A DNA stretch of 35,246 nucleotides from Holophagales bacterium UBA2201 (GTDB lineage: Bacteria; Acidobacteriota; Thermoanaerobaculia; UBA2201), in NCBI GenBank assembly GCA_002327305.1, contig DCUZ01000019.1:11731-46976 (forward strand). The letters are read 5' to 3'. The position numbers and the translations under genes were made by a program. Of this stretch, positions 12,618 to 22,000 are shown one piece after another (position 1 is the first letter of the stretch; each line of letters starts with the position of its first letter). The notes beneath the pieces are model-generated. The model had not been told where the DNA came from. It did not search any database and saw only the letters and a list, made by a program, of their open reading frames with translations.

Positions 12618-14710
12618 TGGGCCCCTCCGAAGAAGGCGGGGTCCACGACGGGGTTGAGGGACTGCTCGGTGACGCTCACCTTCTGGATCACGGCCCCGTC
12701 GGCGAGGGCCTCCGAGGCGTGGGGGAGGAGGACGCCGTCGACGGAACGGAAATCGGAGTATCTTTCGACGACGGTTCCGAACCCATTGGGGGTCTTCCCC
12801 TGGTAGCGCACCTCGGCCAGGCGCCCCTCAGCATCGAGACCGACGGTGAACTCGTCCCCCAGTCCCTTAACGCCGACGAGCGCCAGGCCGGCTTCCTCCC
12901 TCAGGAACTGGAACACCACGCCCTCGGCCCCCACGGAGCGAAGGACGTTGAGGTAGCCGCGCTTGAGATCGGCCGTCATCTCCTCGGCGGGGATGTTCTG
13001 CTTGCCCTGCGGGCTCTCCACCCATGCCTTCTGCCCATCGCAGGCCTGAACGATCTTCATTCCCATCATGTTCATTTCCACCCGGGTCTTGTCGGGGAAC
13101 ACGACCCAGGCAACACCGTCCATGGCGATCATCTGCCCGCCCATGTCCACGGTCATCTTCAGGGCGCTCTTGAGCCCCTTGATGGCCGCCAGTTTCTCCC
13201 CGCCGGCCTTGGCCGCGGCGGCCTTCATCCGTTCCAGGCCCTGGGCCAAGGTGTCGGCCGTGGCTTCCGGAGCGGCCTCCCCCTTGGGTTTGGGAATGGC
13301 GATGTCCCAGGGGTGGACCTTGCCCAGGCCGTCGAGGGGCGGCTGGATCTCCGCCGCGTTGCCCACGACGTAGGTCACGAACTTGTCGGGGTGCCAGTAT
13401 TTCTTGGCCACGCGGTTGACGTCGGCCACGGTCACCTTCTCGATGGCGGCCTTGGTCTTGAGGATGAAATCCTGCGGGAAGTTGTAGAAGGTGTAGTACT
13501 GCATCCGGCGGACGATCTGTCCGACATTGTCGAAATTGAAGACGAACTTGTTGAGGTAGCCGTCCTTGGCCCGGTCCAGCTCCTCCTGCGTGACCCCCTT
13601 CTCCATCAGGACCTTCACCTCGTCCTTGATGGCCTGCACCGCCTCCACGACCGAGCCGGACTTGGTGAAGGTGTAGATGGTGGTGGTCCCGTCATGGGTG
13701 AATTCGGCGTCGATGCCGCCGAAGATGCCGTAGGTGAGCCCCTTCTCGGTGCGGATGTGCTGCATGAGCCGGGACGAGAACCCCTCGGTCCCGAAGATCT
13801 TGTTCATCACCTCCACCGCGAAGTAGTCCGGGTTGTCCATCCGGATGCCGCGGTGGCCGAGGACGATGTAGCCCTGGTTGAGGTCGGACTTGTCGCTGAA
13901 ATAGACGCCCGGCTTGCTGAGGTCGGGGACGGCCGGATAGGCGGTGGGCTTGGTCCCGCCCTTTTTCCATCCGCCGAAGGCCTCCTGGACGGCCTTTTTC
14001 ACCTTCTTGGCGTCGATGTCGCCCCAGAGGGCCAGGATGCCGTTCTCGGGGAGGAAAAAGGCCTTGTGGAAGGCCTTCAGATCGTCGCGGGAGATGGCGT
14101 CGATGGTGGCGTACTCCTCCAACTGGGCGTAGGGGTTGTCCTTGCCCAGGAGGATGCGGGAAAACTCCCGGAATACGATGGACTGCGGCTCGTCGTTGCG
14201 CCGCGAGATGCCGCTCTTGGTCTGGTCCTTGGCCAGGGCCACCTTCTCCTCGCGGAAGCCGGGGTCCTGGACGACGGAACCGAAGAGGGGGAAGACCTCG
14301 CCGAAGTTCTCGGAGAGGCAGTTGAACCCCACAGTGGCGAATTCGGAGCCGCTGCCCGCCTCGATGAAAGCGGCGCGGTTTTCCAGGAAGGCATCCAGCT
14401 CATCGCCGGTCATCCTGGAGGTCCCGCCGGTGCGGAGGACCTCCATGGCGACGCCGGAGAGGCCGGCCTTTTCCGCCGGATCGAAGACGGAGCCGGCCCG
14501 GAGCATCAGCCGTCCGGCCACCAGCGGGAGTTGATGGTCCTCCACCAGCATCACCCTCAGGCCGTTGGGCAGGGTGAACTGCACGACCTCGGGCAGTTGG
14601 ATGTCGGCCAGTTTGGGATATTGGAAGGTCTCGTAGGGTTTCTTGTCCCCGGCCAGGGCGAAGGCGGCCAGGGCGAGGATGGCGAGGGTCCACAGGATGC
14701 GCCGGGTCAT
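12614..14710 (-). CDS. M16-family peptidase-like protein lacking the zinc motif, with C-terminal LolA-like extension
   Basis: 698 residues, ATG 14710, with an ATGA overlap to the upstream M16 gene. Residues 1-20 are a signal peptide (TLAILALAAFALAGD). Two M16 half-domains follow (about 35-260 and 265-460), with VQFTLPNGLRVMLVEDHQLP at the start. Where an active enzyme has HxxEH, this protein has VAMEV (GLSGVAMEVLRTGGTS), so it cannot bind zinc in the normal way. The second half keeps the substrate-binding segment FGGIDAEFTHDG. An extra domain (about 500-698: VAWVVFPDKTRVEMN, DFRSVDGVLLPHA) looks like the LolA/LppX lipoprotein-binding fold, assigned by pattern only. M16 enzymes often work as active/inactive pairs, and its neighbour has the intact motif. 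Confidence 0.9.
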   Translation of the reverse strand: MTRRILWTLAILALAAFALAGDKKPYETFQYPKLADIQLPEVVQFTLPNGLRVMLVEDHQLPLVAGRLMLRAGSVFDPAEKAGLSGVAMEVLRTGGTSRMTGDELDAFLENRAAFIEAGSGSEFATVGFNCLSENFGEVFPLFGSVVQDPGFREEKVALAKDQTKSGISRRNDEPQSIVFREFSRILLGKDNPYAQLEEYATIDAISRDDLKAFHKAFFLPENGILALWGDIDAKKVKKAVQEAFGGWKKGGTKPTAYPAVPDLSKPGVYFSDKSDLNQGYIVLGHRGIRMDNPDYFAVEVMNKIFGTEGFSSRLMQHIRTEKGLTYGIFGGIDAEFTHDGTTTIYTFTKSGSVVEAVQAIKDEVKVLMEKGVTQEELDRAKDGYLNKFVFNFDNVGQIVRRMQYYTFYNFPQDFILKTKAAIEKVTVADVNRVAKKYWHPDKFVTYVVGNAAEIQPPLDGLGKVHPWDIAIPKPKGEAAPEATADTLAQGLERMKAAAAKAGGEKLAAIKGLKSALKMTVDMGGQMIAMDGVAWVVFPDKTRVEMNMMGMKIVQACDGQKAWVESPQGKQNIPAEEMTADLKRGYLNVLRSVGAEGVVFQFLREEAGLALVGVKGLGDEFTVGLDAEGRLAEVRYQGKTPNGFGTVVERYSDFRSVDGVLLPHASEALADGAVIQKVSVTEQSLNPVVDPAFFGGAQ

Positions 14711-16203
14711 TGTGCACCTCCTTCTTCCGCGTGCTCGATCTCCGCCACCGTGCGGTTGGATTCGATGAAGTATTGCTTGGCCACGCGCATGATGTCGTCG
14801 GCCGTGACCTTGTCGATCCGCTCCAGCTGGGTGAAGAGCTTCTGCCAGCCGCCGGCCACCTTCTCGTAGAAGGCGAGCTGGACGGCGATCCCCGTGGGGT
14901 TCTGCATGGAGCGGATGAGGTCGGCCTTGGCGCGGGTCTTGACGCGCTGCAGTTCCTCGGCCGTCACCGGCTCGTTCTTGAGTTTCTCGATCTCATCCAG
15001 GATGGCGGCCTCGTTCTCCGCGTTGGTTTTTCCCTGCATGGGGACGGCGTAGAAGATGAAGAGGCCGGGGTACTTGTTGCCGGGCAGGCCGGTAAAGGCC
15101 GCCGCGGCCAGGGCCAGCTTCTCGTCGCGGACGAGACGCTTGTAGAGGCGGCTGGTGCGCCCCTCGCCCATGATGTCGGTGATGGCGGAAAAGACGGGGT
15201 CGTCGGGGTCGTTGAAGGCCCCCTTGTGGTAGCCCATGATGACGAAGGGCTGGGAGGGGTCCTTGATCTTGACGCGGCGCTCGCCCCTCTGCGGGGGCTC
15301 CACGGTGGTGACGGCGGGCGGAAGGGGACGGTCTTCGAGCCGGCCGAAATACTTCTCCATGACGGGCTTCAATTTCTCGGGGTAGACATCCCCAGCCACG
15401 GCCACGACCAGGTTGCGGGGGATGTAGTGCGCGCGATAGAAGGCCATGGCGTCGGCCCGGCTCATGTTCTGGATGTCGGACATGTGGCCGATGACGAAGA
15501 CGGAATAGGGATGGGCCAGGTAGGCGGCCCCGAGGAACTCCTCGAAGAGACGGCCGGTGGGCTGGCTCTCGATCCCCATGCGTCGCTCCTCGGAGATGAC
15601 CTCCATCTCGGTGTGGAACTCCCGCAGGGCGGGGTCCAGGAAGCGCTCCGACTCCATGTAGGCCCACAATTCGACTTTATTGGAGGGGAAGTTGTAGTAG
15701 TACTGGGTCTGGTCGAAGGAGGTGGAGGCGTTGAGCCCCTCGCACCCCTCGCGCTCGACGATGCGGGCAAAGGCGTTGCCTTCCACCAGGGCCTTCGAGG
15801 CCTCCTTGGCGGCCTGGAAGTCGGCCTCGAGCGCCTTCAACTTCCCGGGGTCGGCCAGAGGGCCCTTGTTCCGTTCCGCACGGAAGGCCAGGAAGGCGGC
15901 CTCCTCCTTCTCGATGGCCGCTTTCTCCTTTTCCCAGTCGGTGGCCCCGATGACGGAGGTCCCCTTGAAGGCCATGTGCTCGAAGATGTGGGCCAGGCCG
16001 GTGATCCCCACGTGCTCGTTGACGCTCCCCACATCGGCGTAGGTCACCGCGGAGAAGACCGGGGCCATGTGGTCCTCGTAGACGATCACCTTGAGGCCGT
16101 TGGAGAGGGTGAACTCGGAGATGTTCTTCTGGAGTTCATCCAGGGCCCCCGCGAAGCCGAAGGCGGCCAGCAGTAACAGGACGACGAACAGGCGCTTGTG
16201 CAT
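14707..16203 (-). CDS. M16-family zinc metallopeptidase, catalytically complete, exported
   Basis: 498 residues, ATG 16203, with AGGAGGAG upstream. Signal peptide 1-20 (LFVVLLLLAAFGFAGA). The inverted zinc motif HxxEH is present as HIFEH in GLAHIFEHMAFKGT (about 72-85), and the third ligand is expected in EMEVISEERRM. Between the zinc motif and the conserved GLNASTSFDQTQYYYNFP lies a longer, highly charged Lys/Glu/Ala insertion of about 70 residues, probably coiled. The second half has the M16 C-terminal fold (SRADAMAFYRAHYIPRNLVV, GRTSRLYKRLV). It likely forms the catalytic half of a heterodimer with the next gene product in the periplasm. Confidence 0.94.
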   Translation of the reverse strand: MHKRLFVVLLLLAAFGFAGALDELQKNISEFTLSNGLKVIVYEDHMAPVFSAVTYADVGSVNEHVGITGLAHIFEHMAFKGTSVIGATDWEKEKAAIEKEEAAFLAFRAERNKGPLADPGKLKALEADFQAAKEASKALVEGNAFARIVEREGCEGLNASTSFDQTQYYYNFPSNKVELWAYMESERFLDPALREFHTEMEVISEERRMGIESQPTGRLFEEFLGAAYLAHPYSVFVIGHMSDIQNMSRADAMAFYRAHYIPRNLVVAVAGDVYPEKLKPVMEKYFGRLEDRPLPPAVTTVEPPQRGERRVKIKDPSQPFVIMGYHKGAFNDPDDPVFSAITDIMGEGRTSRLYKRLVRDEKLALAAAAFTGLPGNKYPGLFIFYAVPMQGKTNAENEAAILDEIEKLKNEPVTAEELQRVKTRAKADLIRSMQNPTGIAVQLAFYEKVAGGWQKLFTQLERIDKVTADDIMRVAKQYFIESNRTVAEIEHAEEGGAQ

Positions 16204-16358
16204 ACACTCCTCCTTTATTTACACTGCTGAAATAATACGGTCGGACGCTCGAAAGGTTGCCCTTGCCTCCCCCCGTCCCCGAAAAATCCGTCCTTCCGCG
16301 CCTCGCCGGCCATCAGGGCCGTCGGACCCGGGCGGAACGGCGTGGCGCCCCCCCCCCG

Positions 16359-17774
16359 TCAATCGCAGACCTTCACGCGCACGCGGTAGGTCAGCACCGC
16401 CTCGGCGTCCCTCTTGACGGGGACCTGGAACTCGCAGGCGAAGGCGGCGGTCTTCTCGTGGGGATGGCTGGAGCGGATCATGGTCCAGTCCCCGCCCACG
16501 GGCTCGATCACCCGGACGGTCACGTCTTCGGTCTTGTGGTTGCGGATCTTCAGTTCGTACTCGCTCTCGTAGAGGCAGTTGGAGAGGATGGTGAAGTCGG
16601 TCTGCTTCCGTTCGGCCGCCAGGTCGAAGGCGTTGCCGAGGCGCAGATGGAAGGATTCGTCCTTCGGGGTGTGGTCGAGCCGGTCCTCCCCCACGAACTG
16701 GGCGCTGCCGTCGGTGTCGCGCTGATAGACCCGCACGATGCCGGCCGGCAGGGGCATCCCCAGGCGGTCCGCCTTCCGGTTCTGCAGTTTCAAGCGCACC
16801 GCCACCTTGGGCTTGTCGCCGGTGAACTTCTGCCGGTAGTACCACGGCTGGCCCTCCAGCAGGTACTCCCGGGCCGCCGGCACCCCCTCCCCCCGCAGCA
16901 GTTCGACCTGCTTCTGCTGGTTGTCCCCCAGGTCGGTTGCGCGGTCCAGGGTGTAGAGATGGTATTCGAAGAAGGCCTTCTCCTCGAATTGCGGGGCGGC
17001 CTTGGCGGCCATGGTCCGCATTTCATACATGGCCGGCGGAGGGGGCTGGATCACCTGGACATCCCCCGCGATCAACTTGAGGTCGGCGTTGTTGAAGGCC
17101 GCTCCGGAGGTGTTGTTCAGCGTCACCCAGCCGGTGAGGTCCCCGACGCGGCCGGCCGAGTCGAGGGTGAACACATAGTCGGCGCTCCAGGTCATGCCGC
17201 CGGTGAGGTAGGAGGCCTCCACGAGCGCCTTGCCCCCCGTCCCCTGCGCCTCCCCCAGCCACACCAGGGTGGGACGGGCGTAGAGGTTCTCGGGCACCTC
17301 GGGATACTCCAGATACGCGTACGACGGGTTGGAGAGGATGGCCTCCCCCGCCTTCCACACGGTCCCGTTGTTGGCCGACAGAAGCCGGGCCCGGGTCCTC
17401 CGCGCCACCGTGGTGGAATTCTCCTGCTGGAGTTGGACCAGGACCACCTCCCGCCCCACGAATTTCTCCAGCAGTTTCTGGGGCGAGATGAGATCGTACT
17501 CGTAGTTCTGTTCCAGGATCCTGAAGGGGGCCCCCTTCAGGGCCTTCAGAGCCACCGTCTGCGGCATGATGGCCGACGGCACCCCCTCGAAATCGAGCAA
17601 GAAAGGACCCTGGGGGAGGACCACTTCGCGGGTCTCGGTGACCATGCCGCGGTTGGAGTTGTAGACCGTGACGCTCACCCCCGACCGCTGCTCCGGGGAG
17701 GAGGTCACGCGCGCGGAATCCGCGGTCCAGGCCAGCGCCGGAAGGAGGACCATCATGCAAAGAAGAGTTTTCAT
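16359..17774 (-). CDS. Exported DUF4139-domain protein
   Basis: 471 residues from ATG 17774 (MKTLLCMMVLLPALAWTADS), chosen over an in-frame GTG at 17780 because GGAGGTG is correctly placed before the ATG. Signal peptide about 1-18. The body has the DUF4139 pattern: VSVTVYNSNRGMVTETREV near the N-terminus, SYLTGGMTWSADYVFTLD, GWVTLNNTSGAAFNNADLKL, a Pro-rich linker (IQPPPPAMYEM) and C-terminal YQRDTDGSAQFVGEDRLDHT with VTVRVIEPVGGDW. These mostly beta proteins occur on bacterial surfaces or in the periplasm without a known activity. It follows the ABC ATPase gene by 21 bp. The 155 bp to the next gene hold no supported gene, only a possible TATTAT box before the M16 gene. Confidence 0.88.
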   Translation of the reverse strand: MKTLLCMMVLLPALAWTADSARVTSSPEQRSGVSVTVYNSNRGMVTETREVVLPQGPFLLDFEGVPSAIMPQTVALKALKGAPFRILEQNYEYDLISPQKLLEKFVGREVVLVQLQQENSTTVARRTRARLLSANNGTVWKAGEAILSNPSYAYLEYPEVPENLYARPTLVWLGEAQGTGGKALVEASYLTGGMTWSADYVFTLDSAGRVGDLTGWVTLNNTSGAAFNNADLKLIAGDVQVIQPPPPAMYEMRTMAAKAAPQFEEKAFFEYHLYTLDRATDLGDNQQKQVELLRGEGVPAAREYLLEGQPWYYRQKFTGDKPKVAVRLKLQNRKADRLGMPLPAGIVRVYQRDTDGSAQFVGEDRLDHTPKDESFHLRLGNAFDLAAERKQTDFTILSNCLYESEYELKIRNHKTEDVTVRVIEPVGGDWTMIRSSHPHEKTAAFACEFQVPVKRDAEAVLTYRVRVKVCD

Positions 17775-17795
17775 ATACACCTCCGAACAGTAATA

Positions 17796-18998
17796 TTACG
17801 CTTTTACGGACCCCGACTCAACATCCAGGCGCCATCGCGCGGGGGGGTGGATGATGCCGAAATAGCGGTATCCTGCGGGCGGGTCCACGGTCAGGCCGTC
17901 GGGCAGTTCCCGGACATGGTAGAGGTGGAGCCCCTCGGAATCGGTGACATAGAAGGCGGGCTTGTAACGCCCCTTCACCAGGGGCAGGGCGTCCAGTTCG
18001 AGGCGGCACCGGTAGCGGGTCTTTCCCTGCAGGGGCGGCTGGTCGAAACTGGTGGCGGTGAAGATCTCCACCTCGTCGTTTCGGAAGAGGACGAACCCCA
18101 CCTTCAGCGGCAGGTCGGGACGCTCGGCCTCCACCTCCACCTCGGCCGCGAAGGGCATCCCGAACCCGAACCGCTCCACCTCGGCTCCGCCGGGATCCAG
18201 GAGACGGGCCGAGACGATCCGGACCGGCGAACTCTCCCCGCTTGCCTTCACGATCCTGGCGGAGGGGGCTTTGCGGGCGTTGAGGTGGTTTTCGTAGGCC
18301 AGGGCCACCGCCTTGGCCTCCCCCGCCATCTCCACCCGGCCGTCCTTCAGCCACAGGGCCTTCTGGCAGAGGGCCCCGACATAGTAGAGGGCGTGACTGC
18401 AGAGGAGGATGGTGCGGCCTCCCTCCTGAAGGGCGCGGATGGCGTCGATGCACTTTTTCTGGAAATAGCCGTCCCCCACGGCGAGGGCCTCGTCGATGAT
18501 CAGGACGTCGGGATCGACGCTCACGGCCACGGCGAAAGCCAGGCGCATGACCATACCCGAGGAGTAGGTCTTGAGGGGCTGGTCGATGGCCTGCCCCAAT
18601 TCGGCGAACTCCAGGATGCGGGGCAGGGCCTCGCGCACCCCCGCCGGCCCCAGGCCGAGGAGCGTCGCGTTCAGGGCGGCGTTGTCCCGGCCGGAAAACT
18701 CCCCGTGGAACCCCATCCCCAGCTCCAGGATGGCCGCCACCTTCCCCCGCTTGCGCACGCTTCCGCTCGTGGGGAAGGCGCATCCGGTGATGATCTTGAG
18801 GAGGGTGGATTTGCCCGCGCCGTTTTCCCCCACGATGCCCCAGCTCTCCCCGGCCCCGACGGTGAAGGAGACGCCGTCGAGGGCCCGCACCTGGCGGTGG
18901 CGAGGCCGCCGCGTGACCCACTCGGCCAGCCGCGCCTTCTGGCTGGGATAGAGTTTGTAGACCTTGGAGAGGTCCCGGACCTCGAAAACAGGCTCCAT
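17796..18998 (-). CDS. Polysaccharide ABC exporter ATP-binding protein with Wzt-type C-terminal domain
   Basis: 400 residues. The nucleotide-binding domain (about 1-225) is complete: Walker A GENGAGKST, signature YSSGMVMRLAFA, Walker B PDVLIIDEALAVGD and the switch His in LLCSHALYYV. The C-terminal part (about 255-395: SPVRIVSARLLDPGG, FVLFRNDEVEIFTATSFDQP, RYKPAFYVTDSEGLHLYHV) matches the Wzt carbohydrate-binding domain, which selects O-antigen or similar glycan ends before export. The natural partner is an ABC-2 permease; one is encoded at 27301-28077 instead of next door. Start ATG 18998 is six bases after TATAAT, a leaderless arrangement. It is the first gene of a run reaching the M24 peptidase. 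Confidence 0.94.
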   Translation of the reverse strand: MEPVFEVRDLSKVYKLYPSQKARLAEWVTRRPRHRQVRALDGVSFTVGAGESWGIVGENGAGKSTLLKIITGCAFPTSGSVRKRGKVAAILELGMGFHGEFSGRDNAALNATLLGLGPAGVREALPRILEFAELGQAIDQPLKTYSSGMVMRLAFAVAVSVDPDVLIIDEALAVGDGYFQKKCIDAIRALQEGGRTILLCSHALYYVGALCQKALWLKDGRVEMAGEAKAVALAYENHLNARKAPSARIVKASGESSPVRIVSARLLDPGGAEVERFGFGMPFAAEVEVEAERPDLPLKVGFVLFRNDEVEIFTATSFDQPPLQGKTRYRCRLELDALPLVKGRYKPAFYVTDSEGLHLYHVRELPDGLTVDPPAGYRYFGIIHPPARWRLDVESGSVKA

Positions 18999-19004
18999 TC
19001 GGGC

Positions 19005-19013
19005 ATTATAGCA
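19005..19013 (-). promoter_or_regulatory. Extended -10 promoter TGC-TATAAT of the ABC ATPase operon (leaderless)
   Basis: Minus-strand TGCTATAAT (19013-19005) ends six bases before ATG 18998. It starts right after the upstream terminator hairpin, so one transcription unit stops and the next begins within about 40 bp. Confidence 0.65.
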
Positions 19014-19042
19014 AAGCCCCGCCCCCGGGAGGGGGCGGGGCT
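19013..19042 (-). terminator. Terminator of the giant secreted-protein gene
   Basis: A 12-bp perfect stem (AGCCCCGCCCCC against GGGGGCGGGGCT, loop GGGA on the plus strand) is followed on the minus strand by TTTGC, 27 bp after the stop codon at 19069. The U tract is short. Confidence 0.75.
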
Positions 19043-19068
19043 CGATGCGGGTCGGTGGATCCGGCCGA

Positions 19069-22000
19069 TCAGTGGACCGAGGGGGTCAGGTAGACCGGAT
19101 CGTTGGTCAGGTTGTCCACGGAGGAGGCGTAGGCGAAAAGGCTGTCGCCCGAAACCGCGATCACCAGGGTGGCATTGGTGAAACTGCCGGACAGCCCCAT
19201 GAGCGAGACGAACTCGTTGGCCGAGATCTGCAGACCCATGGTGTTGAACGGCATGTAAAATTCGTGTGTCCCCAGGAGGGTCCCCTGCTCGTCGTAGAGG
19301 CTGGCGGTGGCGAGCCCGGGCCCGTCGGCGTCGGCGTTGATGAACCCCACGTTGACCCGGAACTGGTCGTTGAAGCAGAGCCCGGTGATGAACAGGGCCT
19401 GCCCCGTGCGCCCCCCCTCGTCGAGGCCCTTGCTGCCGATGTATTGGCCGTAGGTGCCCTTGGCGCCCTGGTCGTTGTAGGTGCGGGCGGACACCAGGGG
19501 CGGGGTGGTGACGGCGTGATCGGGCTCCACCACCAGGAAACCCGCCTCGTTCTCCGCCAGTCCGGTGAACTGCCCCAGAACATCGTCCAGGATGAGACAT
19601 CCCCCGGAGGCGATGGGGCCCCGGCGGATCCAGCCGCCGCCGCCCTCATAGCCGTACCGGTAATAGGTGATGCGCACGGTGACGGGGAAGGGATCGGCGT
19701 TGTAGACGGTGAGGTCGGTCCTCCAGTTGGACCCGGCGGCCCCGGTGGTGTGGCCGGCCCCCGGCACCAGGCTCTGGGCGTGGGGGGTGATCTGGTCGCT
19801 CACATAGGAAGCGTCGCCGGTGACGGCGTCGGCGATGGAGGCGTAGGCGACGAAATCCTTCCCGCTGAGCGACCGCACCGTGGCGGTGAACCCGTCGGCA
19901 TCGGTGAAGATGCCGGCCTCCTTCAGCAGGTCGTTGATCTGGACCATGTTGTAGGGGGCCAGGGTCCGGAGCAGGGTGTTGCCGAGGGGCACGCCCGACG
20001 CGTTGCGGAGGGTGATCTCGAGTTCGTTCCAGTGCTCGGTGATGTTGACCAGCCCCAGATTGGTGCGGTAGGCACCGGTCTTGCGCAGGCCGAAGAGGGT
20101 GGAGGGGATGCCTCCGCAGGTGCCGCGGGTCCGCGAATCGGCCCGGATGGCGGGGGCCGCCTGGCCGTAGGTTCCCATGACCCCCTGGTCGTTATAGATG
20201 CGCGTCGTCACCGAAGGCGCCACCGCCCCGGTGAACTGCAGAAGGAGCGATCCAAGGGCGGTGCCCATGAAGGAGGGGAGCCGGGTGTTGTGGAGGAGGT
20301 CGCCGAACACGAGGGTCTCTCCCGCGTCGAGGGAGAAGGTCTCTTCGGGGGGCGTCGGGTTCTCGACGTTGGATTTGATGAGTTTGAGCGTCAAGTCCAT
20401 GGCGAGGGGGGAGTCGTTGTGGACCGTGAGGTCGGTCTTCCAGTTGGTGTCGTTGGCCCCCTGGATGTGGGCGACGACGGGGACGACCAGCATGTTCCCA
20501 GCGGCGCTCCCCACGGGGACGCTGAAATCGGGGTTGGTCACGACGGCCCCGGTGACGCCGATCTGGAAGGGGATCGCGGACTCCTCGTAGGACGCGCCCA
20601 GGGAGACGTTGAAAACGGCCGAGCCCGTCTGGCCGGGGGCCAGGGTGTAGGAGCCCTGCTGGCGGACCTGGACGCCGGAGGCGGCGCTGGTCAACCTCCC
20701 CGGGGCGGCGGTGATGGACGAGGCGCCGTCGTTGCGCAGGTACACCGTCAGGTTGACCGTCTCCCCGGGCTGCCAGATGTCGTCGCCGTCCACCCCGTCG
20801 TCGACGGCGTAGCCCTGGAAGGAGAGGGGCAGGGCGGCCCCTCCCACGGAGACCGTGAAATCAGGGTTGGTGACGGTCGCGCCCGCCACGGCGATCTTGA
20901 AGGCGACGGTGGCCGCCGTGTATTCCTTGTTCAGCGTCACGGGGAAGGCCCCCGAGGCGGTTTTCTGGGGCAGGATGGTGTAGGTGGAAGTCCCGCTGAT
21001 CGTCACGCCCGGAGAGGAGGAGGTGAGGGTGCCGGTGGCTGAGGTGATGGCCGTGGTGGATTCGTTTTTGAGGGTCACATAGAGATAAACGGTCTCGCCG
21101 GGATCCAGGACGGCGTCGGCGTCGCCGCCGGCATCGTCCACCACATGGTTCTGGTAGGAGAGGGTGATCGTTTCCGTGGAACAGGCGGCGGTGAAGTTCT
21201 GTCCGGTCTGGCTGGCGTTGCTGATCGTGACCGACAGGGAACTCGGGCTGAAGGTGCACCCGCTCTTGGTGGGGGTGACGGTGTAGGAGCCGTTGGCCAG
21301 GCCGCCGAAGGAGTAGGTGCCGGTCGAACCGGTGGTGGTGGACTTGGAGGCCGTCCCGGTGAGATTCATGGTCACGCCGGCCACGCCGGCGGAGCCGTCG
21401 CTGACGGTCCCGGCGATGGTGTATCCCGAGGTGGTGGTGGCGGTGAAGTTCTTTCCTGTCTGGTTGGCGCTGTTGATCGTGACCGATAGACTGCTCGGGT
21501 TGAAGGTGTAGCCGCTCTTGGAGGGGGTGACGGTGTAACTGCCGTTGGCCAGGCCGCTGAAGGTGTAATTGCCGCTCGAGTCGGAAGTGGCGGTCTTCGT
21601 GGCCGCCCCGGTGAGGTTGAGGGTCACGCCGGAGGCCGTGTCGCCGCTGACGGTCCCGGAGATACTGTAGGTGGTCGGGGTGCTCCCGGTGGACTTGACC
21701 GTGAATTCGTTCGTCACGCTGTAGCCGTACTCGGGGATGGAGAGCGTCAACTTCAATTTCGGGCAGGTGGAGTCGCCCCCGGAGCAGAAGTCCTTGGTGA
21801 GACTGATTTTGAACGCCGTGTCGTTCTGGGCCGTGATGCCGGCAGGGATGGTGTAGGTCGACGTGCCGGTGACGATGGCAGCGTTGGCGCTGGTGGTGGT
21901 CAGCGTCGCCTCCGTCCCCGTGGCGGCCGAGGAGCCGTTGTTGGTCAATTTGAAGTAGAAGTTGAAGCATGAGGCCTCGGTGTCGGTCCCCTCGTAGATG

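Noticed and set aside
12719..14869. A 716-codon open frame on the plus strand
   Set aside because: It lies opposite the M16-like gene with intact family motifs; the composition is typical of an antisense shadow.
16257..19181. A 974-codon open frame on the plus strand, opposite the DUF4139 and Wzt-like genes
   Set aside because: It is antisense to clear protein families on the minus strand, has low-complexity Gly/Glu/Arg/His composition, and reflects high GC at third codon positions.
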